Below the pieces are notes generated by a model. The model was not told where the DNA came from, did no database searches, and saw only the letters and a program-made list of their open reading frames with translations. A DNA stretch of 64,000 bases, from contig JABJIU010000012.1 of NCBI GenBank assembly GCA_018661145.1, positions 5,007 to 69,006 of the forward strand. Reading direction: 5' to 3'. The position numbers and the translations under genes were made by a program. Below are positions 35,543-49,000 of the stretch, piece by piece. The stretch comes from Pseudomonadota bacterium (GTDB taxonomy: Bacteria > Pseudomonadota > Gammaproteobacteria > Arenicellales > UBA868). Positions within the stretch are counted from its first letter, which is position 1. Each line of letters opens with the position of its first letter.

Positions 35543-38500
35543 ATGGCTAGTTCGAAGATCAAGGTTCAGAACGTCTATCCGCTTACGCCTATGCAGGAGG
35601 GTATGCTTTTTCATGCGCTCCTAGAACCCGACTCTGCAGCCTATTTCGAGCAACTATCTTGGAGTGTGCGGGGAGAACTGGACGTTGCCGCGTTCGAGGC
35701 AAGCTGGAATACGCTAATCGAACGCCACGCAGTTCTACGCACTATGTTCGTGCACGAGGGGACCGATCGACCTGTGCAGGTCGTTCTCGAATCCCGCCCT
35801 ATTTCGGTCCTGGAATTGGATCTTCGGGGACCAGGATGTGACGAACGTGCTGAGGAGTACCGGCTTGCAGATCGCGATCGACCATATGTACTAGCCCGTG
35901 ATCCATTGCTGCGGGTCATGGTCTTGCGAGTTGCGGCGGACCGTTTCGAGATCGTGTGGAGCCACCATCACATCATTCTTGATGGATGGTCCATTGGCTT
36001 GCTGATAGCCGAACTACTTGAGATCTACATAGCACTCAGGGCGAATGTCATTCCGAAGCTAGCCACAACGCCGTCGTTCGCCACATTCGTCAAGTGGTTA
36101 CAAGCCCAAGACCGAGACGACGCGCTAGATTACTGGGCGCGCCGTCTTCAGGACTGCGAAGAACCAACTGGCATTAACCATACACGACGAACGGATGCTG
36201 TCCTTGGCGGCGCACGCGAGACCATCCACTTCGAACTCGGCGTCGCCACTACAGAAGGACTCAAAGCTCTGGCCTCAGGCCGGGAATCCACGCTTGCCAT
36301 GATCTTGCAGGCTATATGGGCTTTGCTGCTCAGCCGCTATACAGATCGAGGAGACGTCGTGTTCGGGTCCGTCGTCTCCGGTCGCCCTCCTGAGATACCC
36401 GGCGTCGAAGGCATCGTTGGGAACTTCATCAACACCATCCCTATCCGGGTCCGATTGGACGAGGGAGGGACCTTCAATGAGCTGCTGGCACGGATGCAGC
36501 TAGATGCCGCCTACGCCAATGCATTTGAGCACTTGGCACTCAGCGAGATATTGGCTCAGACCCGGCTCGGGGATGCGCTCTTCGGTACCCTTGTCTCGTT
36601 CGCCAACTACCCGGTGGACCCTAAGCTGACCGGTGAAGCCGGGTGGTCGGGTGTGGGATTCGGCGTGGACGCTGCGCGCCACGTAGAACAGACCCACTAC
36701 GATGTCGATGTGCAATTCATACCTACCCCAGAACTGCAGGTGCGCATTAGCTATGCCCGTCAGTTCCATTGTGCGGCGCAGATGGAGGAGATCGAGGGGC
36801 ATTTTGTCGCTGTGGCAGAGGCAATCCTCGCAGATCCGGATACGCTTCTGGATGACATTGATCTGCTGAGTGTTGACGAACATTTGGCTTTGACTAGCGG
36901 CATTGGTTCAGACGAGCCCCCCAACAGCGCAGATACCCTAACCACCGCGTTTGAACAACAGGCAGCACGGACCCCCAGGGTGATGGCCGTGGAGGCAGAG
37001 GATGCTCGTCTTACCTATGCCGAACTGGACCGTCGCGCTAACCAACTCGCTCTAGCGATCGCGAGCGCCACCCGAATCGAAACGGATACGACAATCGCCG
37101 TCTTCGTTGAGCGCACGACTGACCTGCCTGTTGCCCTACTGGCGGTGCTCAAATCAGGTGCCGCGTATGTGCCAATTGATCCGTCGCTACCCCTTGAGCG
37201 AGCAAAACAAATTATCTCTGACGCGAATTGCAGCGCTATCGTTGCATCGCACAGCACTGCCGCAGACTGCAAGGCTATATCGCTCGTTCCCATTGTGGAA
37301 GTGGGCGGGTATTCGACTATGTCAACGCTTTTCGAATCCGCCCGGGTACATCCCACCGACCTAGCATATATAATTTATACCTCCGGCTCCACGGGACAAC
37401 CTAAGGGAGCAATGATAGAGCACCGGTCGGTCCTCAATCTTGTTCATGGGTTAAATTTGAAAGTGTATAGAGGCCATAAAGAGGTTGCTCTGCGCATCGC
37501 ACTGCTCGCCTCCTACGCTTTCGATGCTTCGGTGCAGCAGATCTTCCCGGCACTCCTGCTTGGTCATACGTTAGTTATCGTGGATGAGGAGACGAAGCAG
37601 GACGGCGCTCGACTTAATCGCTTCCTGGCGAAACGTGAGATAGATCTGTTCGATGCCACGCCGACCCTGCTTCGGGTCATGGTGCATTCGGACGGTTTCG
37701 CCGCAGTGCAGCGAAACGTCCTCCATGCGCTGGTCGGTGGTGAACCCTTGTCTTGGGACCTTACCGCCAAAGCGACAAGTGCCGGCGGCATGCGTATCAG
37801 CAATTTGTACGGTCCGACCGAGTGCTGCGTCGATGCGTCCATTCAATTCGCACTGACTGACCCTGCCTGTGCAGCGTCCACCGTGCCTGTGGGCCACTCA
37901 ATGCCCAATGTCCACCTCTTTGTGGTTGGGCGAACCGGTCACCTTGCGCCCATGGGCGCACCTGGCGAAATTTGCATTGCAGGCATCGGGGTCGGTCGAG
38001 GCTATATCAACGACCCACAACTAACGGCTCGTAGGTTCGTTCGGCTGGCGTCGCTTGGTGGCATTCGTCATTACCGAACCTCGGACTACGGACGAAGGCT
38101 CGCGAACGGAACGATTGAACTCCTCGGCCGTACCGACGGCCAAATCAAAGTACGCGGCTATCGTATTGAGCTGGGGGACGTCGAACACCACCTCGTTACA
38201 CACCCGTGCGTTGAGCAGGCTGGCGCGTATGTGGCGAGTTCGAGCACCGGCGATGAACTCCGTGCCGCGCTGGTTACCAATGCACGAGTTGATGCGGATG
38301 AGCTGCGGATCCATCTTGGCCGTAGCCTTCCCGAATACATGATCCCTATCCGCATCGTGGTCGTCGACCAACTGCCACGCACCAGCGCCGGCAAGCTTGA
38401 CCGGAAACACCTTGCCGTCGCGGAACCAGGCACCAGATTGGAGCTGGGCACGGCCCACGCCCCGCCGCAAAACGATGTCGAGCGTCAACTCGTCGAAATA

Positions 38501-40045
38501 TGGCAAGCCGTATTGGAAGTCCCCAGTGTCGGCATTGACGATAACTATTTCTCGTTAGGAGGCGATTCTATAAAAGCCATCCAGATCCTATCGAGAACTC
38601 TCCGCCAGGGATTGCACATAGAGATGCAAGACCTGATGCATCACCGTACCATCCGGCACCTTGCCCCACTCGTAACGCTAAGCGAACCTGTTGCGCCAGC
38701 CGTCAGCGACGCTCAGTCCGCAGGTCACCTCAAGCTTAGTGCCGCCCAAGCCCGATTTTTTACTGAGCATCTGGTGGTGCCTGGCAAGTTTCATCACGCA
38801 GTTTTGTTCGAAGTCAGGATAGCGATTGATGCCAAAACCCTGGGCGCTGCCTTTGCTGCGGTACGTGACAGACACGAAGGTTTGCGAACCACCTTTTCTC
38901 CGGGGCCAATGGTTGCTCCGCCTGGCGCACCGGCGCCATATGTCAGGGAAGTGACAGACCTTTCGGCAGTGCTCCCGGAAATGATGGCACCTTTTGACCT
39001 AGCAGCCGGCGAATTGTTTCGGTTGGCCATCATCCGGTCAGGAGAAAGCGCCCGACTACTCATCGTGGTCCACCATTTGTGCATCGACGGGGTCTCTTGG
39101 CGCGTTCTGGCAGAGGAGCTCGGCATACTGCTGTCAGCAGCAGTGACCGGGACGACACCATCGCTTCCACACCCGTCTGATGGCTTGACGGATATAGCAA
39201 ACCACTTGGCCAGTCATGCCCAATCGGCGGCGGTGCATGGAGAGTTGGCGTACTGGCAATCGATCGAGGCACGGTGTGGCTCGTTGGTGGAATTTCCACG
39301 GCACAAACCGTCCCTGTATCGCGACAGGAAGACGCTAACATTGGTGCTGGACGCGGCTGCCACCAGCGTTGTTCTGACAACGGCAAACGACGCTTACGGC
39401 ACCAGCCCGGAGGATTTGCTTCTCACGGCTCTTGCACGTGCGTTCCACTCGGAAGTGGAGGCGATGTCCACCGGCATCTTGCTCGAGTCACACGGCCGCT
39501 ACCCGATGGTTAGCGGAGCCGATGCCAGCCGCACCATCGGCTGGCTCACCAGTCTGTTCCCATTCGTGTTGTCTGTGGACCCGCAGCGCCAAGTCGGTTT
39601 TCAGCTGAAGTCCGTTAAGGAAGCGATCCGCGCAGTGCCTAGTCACGGCATTGGTTATGGACTGCTGCGCTATCTAGAAAACGCGCAACTGGAGGCAAGG
39701 CCTCAGGTGAGTTTTAACTACCTCGGCCAGCTAGATGCAGGGCATTCCGACGCGCCCCTGCGGTTTTTGCCGGACGTCCTCTACGGCAACGTCAGCCCTG
39801 ATGCCGAGACACTCGCGGAACTCGAGGTGAGTGCCTACGCACTTGCGGGGCAATTGCGCTTGACGCTGGCATTCAGTGAACAGCGGTTCGAATCCGTTAT
39901 GGCAAGTGCGTTGCTCGATGTCTGGAGAAATCAGCTGATGGTCATTGTGGAGCACTGCTCCGACAGGACTCACATTGAGCTGACCCCTGCAGATCTCTCA
40001 TACTCCGACATCACGATTGACGAACTCGAAGACATCTTCAAGTGA
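35543..40045 (+). CDS. NRPS module C-A(Gln)-T-E
   Basis: 1500 residues. The N-terminus VYPLTPMQEGMLFH is the form seen in condensation domains that accept a D-residue from an upstream epimerase and carry a COM acceptor; HHIILDG sits at 142-148. The A-domain code reads DAQDLGLVDK, identical to that of the 25156 gene, so Gln again. The carrier is GGDS (Ser1009), followed by an epimerase (HHLCIDGVSW from 1177, ESHGRYP, TIGWLTSLFP), so D-Gln. The C-terminus DITIDELEDIF resembles a COM donor. The shared A code but different C domain and missing TubC docking domain suggest that A-T-E was duplicated and fitted to a D-accepting C domain. The start is 5 nt after the carbamoyltransferase stop, and the end overlaps the next gene (GTGA). 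Confidence 0.96.
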   Translation: MASSKIKVQNVYPLTPMQEGMLFHALLEPDSAAYFEQLSWSVRGELDVAAFEASWNTLIERHAVLRTMFVHEGTDRPVQVVLESRPISVLELDLRGPGCDERAEEYRLADRDRPYVLARDPLLRVMVLRVAADRFEIVWSHHHIILDGWSIGLLIAELLEIYIALRANVIPKLATTPSFATFVKWLQAQDRDDALDYWARRLQDCEEPTGINHTRRTDAVLGGARETIHFELGVATTEGLKALASGRESTLAMILQAIWALLLSRYTDRGDVVFGSVVSGRPPEIPGVEGIVGNFINTIPIRVRLDEGGTFNELLARMQLDAAYANAFEHLALSEILAQTRLGDALFGTLVSFANYPVDPKLTGEAGWSGVGFGVDAARHVEQTHYDVDVQFIPTPELQVRISYARQFHCAAQMEEIEGHFVAVAEAILADPDTLLDDIDLLSVDEHLALTSGIGSDEPPNSADTLTTAFEQQAARTPRVMAVEAEDARLTYAELDRRANQLALAIASATRIETDTTIAVFVERTTDLPVALLAVLKSGAAYVPIDPSLPLERAKQIISDANCSAIVASHSTAADCKAISLVPIVEVGGYSTMSTLFESARVHPTDLAYIIYTSGSTGQPKGAMIEHRSVLNLVHGLNLKVYRGHKEVALRIALLASYAFDASVQQIFPALLLGHTLVIVDEETKQDGARLNRFLAKREIDLFDATPTLLRVMVHSDGFAAVQRNVLHALVGGEPLSWDLTAKATSAGGMRISNLYGPTECCVDASIQFALTDPACAASTVPVGHSMPNVHLFVVGRTGHLAPMGAPGEICIAGIGVGRGYINDPQLTARRFVRLASLGGIRHYRTSDYGRRLANGTIELLGRTDGQIKVRGYRIELGDVEHHLVTHPCVEQAGAYVASSSTGDELRAALVTNARVDADELRIHLGRSLPEYMIPIRIVVVDQLPRTSAGKLDRKHLAVAEPGTRLELGTAHAPPQNDVERQLVEIWQAVLEVPSVGIDDNYFSLGGDSIKAIQILSRTLRQGLHIEMQDLMHHRTIRHLAPLVTLSEPVAPAVSDAQSAGHLKLSAAQARFFTEHLVVPGKFHHAVLFEVRIAIDAKTLGAAFAAVRDRHEGLRTTFSPGPMVAPPGAPAPYVREVTDLSAVLPEMMAPFDLAAGELFRLAIIRSGESARLLIVVHHLCIDGVSWRVLAEELGILLSAAVTGTTPSLPHPSDGLTDIANHLASHAQSAAVHGELAYWQSIEARCGSLVEFPRHKPSLYRDRKTLTLVLDAAATSVVLTTANDAYGTSPEDLLLTALARAFHSEVEAMSTGILLESHGRYPMVSGADASRTIGWLTSLFPFVLSVDPQRQVGFQLKSVKEAIRAVPSHGIGYGLLRYLENAQLEARPQVSFNYLGQLDAGHSDAPLRFLPDVLYGNVSPDAETLAELEVSAYALAGQLRLTLAFSEQRFESVMASALLDVWRNQLMVIVEHCSDRTHIELTPADLSYSDITIDELEDIFK

Positions 40046-43000
40046 TCAATCGGGACAACCTTCAAGACCTCTACCCGCTTGCCCCGATGCAGGAGGGTAT
40101 GCTGTTCAGCTGGCTGATGGCGCCTGAATCCAATGCCTATCGTGAGCAAATTGTTTACCGCCTGCGCGGGCCCCTGGACATCTTACGCTTCGAAAAGGCA
40201 TGGAAGGCACTGGCCCAACGCCACGACATTCTACGAACAGTTTTTGTTCACGACAAAGCCGATCGCCCGCTTCAAATGGTGCTCAAGGAGGTCGATGTCG
40301 GGTTTCGTACAGAGGACCTAAGAGGCCAGAAGCGCGAACAACGGGCGACGCACGCTTTGGCCTGCCGTCAGTTGGAGCGCGAACAACCTTTCGACCTAGC
40401 GCGGGAGTTGTCGTCACGCGTCACAGTAATTCGATTATCCGAGAATGAATTTGAGGTCGTATGGACTTTCCATCACATCATTCTCGACGGCTGGAGTGTC
40501 GGCTTGCTAATGGCCGACCTCCTGCGCCTTTATGCGGGCATTGCGCTTGCGCCGACACCAAAACCCTATAGCCATTATATCAAATGGCTGGAGGCCCGGG
40601 ACCAAGCGGCCAGCAGAGAGTTCTGGTGTGAAAGCCTTGCCGGCTACGCGGGTCAGGCAACCCTCCCCTCATCACGCCCCGGCTTCACTTCGCCCGACTA
40701 CGAAGCCGCAACAACGACCTTCAACTTCGAGCCGGACGAGACCGCAGGGTTAGAACGCTTCGCCCGCGAACAAGGCGTCACCACAGGTGCTTTGACACAC
40801 GCCCTCTGGGCCATACTACTTAGTCGCTATCAGTCATTCGGCAAAGACATGTCGGGCGGTCACGATCTGGTATTGGGGACGGTGGTATCCGGTCGCCCGC
40901 CGTCACTTTCGGGCGTAGACACTATGGTGGGTCTGTTCACGAACACCGTCCCGTTGCGCCTCAAATTCTCAGATGATGATACTTTGGCGGAGGTTCTTTC
41001 ACGAGTGCAGGACGGCATGCTGGCGGTTCAAGAGCATGCCTACCTCCCGCTCGCCGAGCTGCAATCCAAGTCGGGTATGGTAGAGCATGTCATCGCATAC
41101 GAGAACTACCCGCGGGACCAGCAAATATCGGCGTCTGTCTCAGCCGGTGAATTTGGCTTCCAAGTAGAATCGGTCGAGGCGCTCGAACAGACGCCATATG
41201 ATCTCAACGTCGTTTTTGTTCCCGGCGAGCGGCTCCACGTCACATTCTACTTCAACTCATCGCACTACAGTTATCAGCAGATAGAGCGACTCTTTGAGCA
41301 GCTGCGCACGCTTGCGTTAGCGATAGAGTCGTCACCACGCGCAAAAATTCGTGACCTCGACTTACTTCCAAAGCCGGAACGGGCCCTCCTAGCAACCTTC
41401 ACTAACGATCGTATCGACCGAGCCGGTCCAAAGACTATCAGCGCCTCCGTTGCCCAGCACATTCAGGCGACGCCCGACGCGCCGGCGATTATAGTCGGCG
41501 ACAAGGTTCTTACCTACGAACAGCTTGACAGGCGGGTCGCACAGCTCGGCAGAGTTTTGTGCAAGGAGTTTGGCTTGGCTGCCGGGATGCGGGTAGCAGT
41601 AGCAGTCGAACGCGGACCGGAAACCCCGATCGCTTGGCTCGCAATTATGCGAGCGGGCGGAGTCTATGTTCCCATCGATCCGGATTTTCCGGCAGAACGC
41701 ACGGCGTTTATGGTCAAGGACAGTAATTGCGCCATGGTTCTAACCGGTGCTGCGCACCTGCAAACACTGCGCGCCACTCTGAAGGACGTGGCTGTCCATG
41801 ACATCCGCTCGCTGGCAGCGGCCGGCGCGATAGAACCGGTGCATGACGATCGCATGGTCGATGAAAGCGCCTACGTAATCTACACGTCCGGCTCTACCGG
41901 CCTTCCCAAGGGTGTTGCTGTAGGTCATCTTGGCGTACTGAACGTTGTCGCCCACATGGGCGAGCTTTACCCGATCGGGCTGGGTGATCGAGTAGTGTTC
42001 TTCGCATCACCATCATTCGATGCCTCCATCTGGGAAATGTGTATCGCGCTCTGCCATGGAGCCACGCTCGTGATTGCGGACCAGGCAACCGTAGCCGATC
42101 CAGGCCGCTTTGGTGCTTTCCTGCGTCACCACGGCTGCACAGTTACGATCCTGCCGCCGTCTTATGTGCGCCTTCTAGAACTGGAGGATCTCTCGGCGCT
42201 AAAGCTGTTGGCGACCGGCGGAGAGGCAACGGATACGGTCACTGCAGCTCGGCTCAGCGGTAGGCTCCTCTACGCCAATCTGTACGGACCGACAGAAACC
42301 AGCATCATGGTCACTTCCCACGTGGTGTCACCGCGCACGCGCTACACGCGCTCGGTGCCAATCGGTGCCCCCATACCCAACGTCGAAGCGCTGGTGTTGG
42401 ACCAGGAAAACAGACTAGTGCCGATCGGCGCCCCTGGCGAATTATGCGTAGCGGGGGTCAACGTTGCGCTGGGTTACCTCAATCGCCCGGAACTCAACGC
42501 TGAACGGTTCCCCCCGCATCCGATGGACGACGGACAGAGCATGTATCGGACAGGCGACATAGTTCGATGGCTGGACGATGGGACGCTGGAACTCGTCGGG
42601 CGAGTGGACGATCAGGTAAAGGTCCGCGGTCATCGGGTTGAACTCGGCGAAGTACAGGCAGCCCTCCTCTCCTGCCCCGGGGTCCTCCAGGCGGCTGTCA
42701 CGGCAGACCAATCCCCGGAGAGGACAGGCGAACTGAGTGCCTACATCGTTTCGCGCGCAGACCTGTCGTCCGCAGAGATTAGAAAGTATTTGCAGCGTAC
42801 ACTCCCGGAGTACATGATTCCCTCGCTGATCTCGTTCCTGAGTGAGTTGCCGCTGACGACCCAAGGCAAGCTGGATCGCGCAGCCTTGCCGGAGATCTAC
42901 CCCCATCGCCAGTCCCCGTCACCAACGGAAGTATCGTTCAACCCGCTGGAGACAAAGCTCCTGGATATCTGGCGCGAGGTCCACGGCACCCCCAATGCCG

Positions 43001-46000
43001 GCGTCAACGAGAGTTTCCTTGACCTAGGCGGGCATAGCCTCACTGCTATTCGCCTTGCTGTGGAGATACGCAAGCGGATCGGCTATGAGGTTGGAGTGCG
43101 CGACATTTTCCTGCACCCGACCGTGGCCGATCTTGCACTGGCGTTGCATGGCGGCAACACGTCGATCGAAGCATCTATCCCGCGCATCCCGGACGCGCCG
43201 CACTATGCTGTATCTGCCGCGCAGCATCGGCTTTGGCTCATACACAACCTTGGCGGTGACCCGGTCGCCTACAACGTCTCTGGAGCGTTTTCTATTCAGG
43301 GACCGGTTGACGTAGAAGCCCTAAAGCGCGCTTGCTTTCACTTACTTGCCCGCCATGAAGCACTGCGGACCACCTACAGCCAGCACGACGGACAGCCGAG
43401 GCAGCAGCTTTGCCCGCCCGCTGACGACACGCTTGTTAGCACGGACGTAACAACCGCGTCCAACCCGCACGCAGAAGCCATGGCCCTATTCCAGCAGCTC
43501 AGCGAACAAACGTTCGACCTGGTACACGGTCCCCTGATCAGGATGCGGCTGGTAAAAGAGGGACATGAACACCACCTACTCATCGTCGTCCTCCACCACA
43601 TTGTCGCGGATGGCTGGTCAGTGGACATCATCATCCGTGAGCTTTCAGCGCTTTACGCGGCGAAAACGCAAGGAACTGATGACGGACTCCCCCCCCTCAG
43701 CGTGCAGTATCGCGACGTCTCGGCGTGGCTCAACGCACGGCCGATGACGGAACATGCCAACTACTGGCGCAGTAAGCTTGGTGGCCGCTTGGCCCAGCTC
43801 GAACTACCCCTGGATAGACCTCGGCCCCCGACGCGCACCTTTCGAGGGACAACCCACCGCTACGAGATCCCCGACCACGTCGTCCGAAACCTTCGGGTAT
43901 TAGCCCGATCGGCGAACGCCACCCCTTTCATGGTGCTCGTCGCCGTCGTAAAAATACTGCTATCCCGCTACTCAGGGCAAAGCGACATATTGGTCGGACA
44001 CCCTGTCGCGGGGCGCGACCATTCGGACCTGAAGGATCAGGTAGGTTTTTTCGTCAACACCATTGTGCTGCGCGACGAGGTTAGAGCGGACCAAGCCTTC
44101 TCGGTCTTTCTGGCCGAAATCCGGCAGACGGTGCTGGAAGGGATCGAACATCAGGCCTACCCTTTCGACCAGCTGATAGAGGAACTGGGCGCCGTGCGGA
44201 CGCCCAGCAGGCACCCAGTCTTCGACGTGATGGTCTCCTACGAGGGCTCGCCGTCCGGCATCTTGGAACTTCCAGGCCTGCAGGTTGAGCCTGTCGACAT
44301 AACCTCCCGGACAAGTAAATTTGATCTGCTCTTTGCGTTCAACGAGACCGCCGCCTCAATACACGCGGCGATCGAGTACTCAACGGACGTCTTCAACACA
44401 TCCACCGTCGAGCGCATGTGGGGTCATCTGTTGACCCTTCTCGAAGCTGCGACAGCAGCGCCGCAGACAATCCTCCAACTCCTTCCCATGCTAACCGGTG
44501 AGGAGCATTCACCGATACAACTTGGCGAGCCGACGCTGAGCGCGACCAGCACGGATGACAGTCTCGTCTCGCGCATCGAGCGTGCAATCGCGACCTGCGC
44601 AGAGACCACCGCCGTGGTGTGTGGTGATGTTCGGCTCAGCTATCGCCAACTCGACAAACGGACCAGCGCACTCGCGCGGCGACTGGTGGCAGCCGGAGTG
44701 GTGCGCGATGTTCCCGTCGGGCTATATATAGACCGGTCTGTGGACATGCTCACAGGCATCATCGGCATCCTCAAAAGCGGTGGTGCCTACTTGCCACTCG
44801 ACCCAAGCCTGCCGCCCCATCGTCTTCGCTCAATGCTTAACGACGCTGGCGCGACAATAGTAGTCAGCCACACTCGACTAGCATCGGAGGCTTCGCCGCT
44901 TGGGGCTCGGGTCATGCTTCTGGATAGCACCGGCTCCGAGGCTGACCACGTCCCCCTGCCCCTGGTAGGCGCCGTTAACCTTGCCTACGTTATGTTCACA
45001 TCAGGATCTACCGGTAGGCCAAACGGGGTCATGGTAGAACATCGCAACGTGCTCGCACTGCTGGATGCGTACGAAAAACTGGCGCCCGCGCAGGCAGAAT
45101 TGTCCGGCGCTGCACTTTGTCCATTTGGTTTTGACGTCTCCGTATGGGAAATATTCTCGGTGCTCACACACGCCGGCACGCTGCATCTGCTTGCCAGAGA
45201 AGATGCTGCAAACGGGCTTAGGCTGGTCGAGTACCTGCACAAACAGGGTATATCGAGCGCTTACGTGCCTCCTGCTCTGGTCGACGAGGTGGCAAAAGCC
45301 ATCGCGGAAAGCGGCCGCTCGTCATTAAATCGATTGCTGGTCGGCGTGGAGCCGATTCTCCAGGACACTCTCGACCGGCTCCGAACCACCGTTCCTGGGC
45401 TGCGTATAGTGAACGGCTACGGCCCAACGGAAGCAACGGTCTGCGCCACGTTTCTGCTTTACGAGGGCCGCCCAGGTTCGGATACCCCCACACCTATCGG
45501 CACTGCCGCTGCTGGGTATGAAGTACATATCCTCAATGCAGACATGGAGCCTGTGCCAAAAGGCGTGGCCGGCGAGATCTTCGTTGGCGGCGCCGGCCTC
45601 TCGCGTGGATACGCCGGCAATGCCCCTCTAACCGCACAGCGATTTATTCCCAACCCCTTTGCGCGCTTGGCTGGAAAACGCCTTTACAGAACCGGCGATC
45701 TGGCGCGAATTCTGGCCGACGGCAACATCCAGTTCCTCGGGCGCAGAGACCAGCAGATGAAGCTGCGGGGCATGCGTATTGAGCCAGGTGAGATCGAATA
45801 CATCTTGTGCACTAGCTCGGCCGTACTTGAAGCCGCAGTGATGCTCCAGGACGCGCCGACCGGCGACAAGCAGCTGGTGGCGTATGTCGCGGGAGGCATC
45901 ACTGGTGAGCAAGTGCCTCAGCTTCGAGCGCTGCTGAAGACGAAACTCCCCGAATACATGATCCCTGCGGCGTTCGTAGCGGTCCCGTCGCTGCCACGGA

Positions 46001-49000
46001 CGATCAACGGGAAGGTGGACCGCGCTGCCCTCCACTTGCCCGCCACCCCCCTGCTTGCGCCACAGACCGCGGCTGGCCCACTGACCGCTACAGAGGAACG
46101 GCTGCTCGTCTTGTGGTCGGAAGTACTTCAAGTGGAACACCTCGGATGCGACGACGACTTCTTCGAGTTGGGAGGACACTCTCTGCTCGCGACACGGTTG
46201 CTGGGCCGAGTACACGAGGCCACGGGGATTGAGTTGCCGTTACGGCAACTGTTCGAAGGGCGAACGATTCGCGAAACGGCAGCTTACCTGGATGCGCTCA
46301 ACTCCGAAAAGCGCGACGAGCCGTCGCGGGTGCCGATAGATCCTGTCCGTCGCGACGCCACGCTGCGGCTGTCCTATGCACAGGAGCGTTTGTGGTTCCT
46401 CGAGCAGCTCGAACCCGGTTCAGCTTACAACGTCCCGGCCATTCTCGAACTAGACGGAGAGCTTGAACCCAAACGATTGGAGCAAGCCTTTAACACGGTC
46501 ATCGACCACCACGAGGTTCTGAGAACGAGCTTCATCTCCATCGATGGACAGCCGGCCCAGGAAATCCTCGCCAGCCGGCCCGTTTCTATCCCCTGTCACG
46601 ATCTCGGCAACCTCGACCAATCCTTGCAATCGGCCGAAGTGCGGCACCGCGCTGAGGCTCTTTCGTCTAGCCCCTTCGATCTAGTCAATGACGCGCTGGT
46701 TCGAGCGATCCTGCTGCGGCTTGCTCCGCAGCGACATGTCCTGCTGCTTTCGATCCATCACATCGTCGTGGACGGTTGGTCAATGAACGTTCTCTTAAAA
46801 GACTTGAGTGCCAGCTACAGAGGAAAGGCGCTTGCCCGACTACCGCTCCAATACGCCGACTTTGCGGCTTGGCAAAGGCATAAGGGGTACGAAGGGATGC
46901 TGGCAAGACAGGTCGATTACTGGCGCCACCGGCTCGCCGACCTGCCGCCGCTCCTTCCGCTTCCCATCGACCACCCACGCGAAACGGAGCGAACAAGGAA
47001 GGCCGCCATCGAGCGGTTCATGATTGGAACCGAGCTGGTATGCGCAGTGAAGTCACGAGCCAGTGAATTACAAGTCACGCCTTTCATGATGACGCTGGCC
47101 GCTCTGGGGGCCTTGCTTGCGCGGACTACCGGTCAGAAAGACATTCCCATTGGCACGCCAATCGCGAACCGCACTCGCGCCGAGCTCGAGGACCAGATCG
47201 GGTTCTTTGCCAACACGATTGTTGTTCGCCTCGACCTGGAAGACAATCCAAGCTACGCCGACCTCGTCAGGCGAACCCGCGAAGCGACCGTTGATGCCTA
47301 TGCACATCAAGATGCGCCGTTCGAGCAGATCGTTAGCGCCCTCCAGCCTGAGCGAAGCCTAAGCCATACACCTTTGTTCCAGGTGCTCTTCATCATGCAA
47401 CACGAGGAGACATATTCTGCCTCGCTGCCCGGCCTGCAGGTTCGCTCTCTCCCACAGCCAGCAACGACAGCAAAGTTCGACCTGACCGTCGCGCTCGAAG
47501 AGAGGAACGGGACGTATACGGGTGCCATCGAATACGACAGTAGCCTTTTCGACCCCGGCACCGTTCGCTCGATGTGTTCACAGTTCCACACCCTGTTAGC
47601 CAGCGCAGTCGGCCACCCGGAAGAGCGCGTCAGTCGCCTGCCATTGCTGACCAATGCACAGCGTGAGGACATTGCCGAGCGGCAGACCGGAAATGTAGCC
47701 GCTATATCCGAGGCTAAAACGGTAGGTGGGCTCTTCGCTGCCCAAGTCCAACGCACACCTCTTTCTGTTGCCATCGAAGATGGTTACACAAAAACAACTT
47801 ACGCAGAATTGGACGCACGAGCCTGTCGCCTGGCGCGCCATCTACGCAAACACGGCGCTGGACGGAATGTGCCAGTCGGCCTTTCTATTTCACGGAACAC
47901 CGATGCTCTCGTGGGCCTCCTAGCCATCATCAAGGTCGGCGCAGGCGTGGTTCCGATCGATCCGTCTTATCCTTTAGAGCGCCAGTCGGCCATGCTCCGG
48001 GACGCAGGCGTATCGCTACTGGTCGGAATGAGCCTGCGGCAGCCAGCCGATACCATCGGCCCGGAGCACGTTGACCTACAGCACATTGACCTGCAGCGCG
48101 ATGCAGCGCGCATTGCTGGGGAACCATACGAAGCGCTCCCGATAGAGAATACACCGGACGATCTCTTCTATTTATTGTTCACCTCCGGTTCTACTGGCGT
48201 GCCCAAGGGCGTACAGGTCCCGCACCGCGTCATTACCAATCTGCTCGCGTGGGGAAGAACCGAAGACGATTTCGCAACACCCGCCCGCACGCTGCAGTTC
48301 ACCTCCATGAGTTTCGACGTCTCGTTCCAAGAAATTTTCAGCTGCTGGGCCCATGGGGGGACGCTCGTCCTTATAGACGATGAACGGCGTCGTGACTCGA
48401 TGGCCCTGCTGGCTTTCCTCCAACAATATCGAATCGAGCGTCTGTTTGCGCCTTATGTCGCCCTCCAGGGACTGGCGGAGGCAGCGATCAACCAGCCTTA
48501 CGATTGCCTGCCCACCTCCCTGAAGCAGATTGTAACCGCCGGGGAGCAGCTACGGACCACCCGCGCGCTAGTGCAGCTGTTCACGCGCCTGGACGAATGC
48601 CGGCTGTATAACCACTACGGTCCAACCGAAACCCACGTCGTCACGGCCCATCGACTCAGCGGACCGCCATCAGAATGGCCGGCTCTGCCACCCATCGGCC
48701 GGCCGCTCGCCGGCGTCAGGCTCTATCTGCTCGATGAGCAACAGAACCACGTTCCTGCTGGCGTAATCGGAGAGCTCCACGTTGGCGGCGTTGCGGTTGC
48801 CAGCGGCTACATCAACCGCCCCGGGCTGACGGCGGAACGCTTCCTGCCCGACCCGCACGGTGACGGAAGCCTAATGTACCGCACAGGCGACCTCGCGCGG
48901 CACCGCACCGATGGCTGCTACGAATTCTGTGGGAGAGCCGACGCGCAGATCAAAGTTCGTGGATTTCGTGTTGAACCCGGCGAGATCGAAGTTGCACTCA

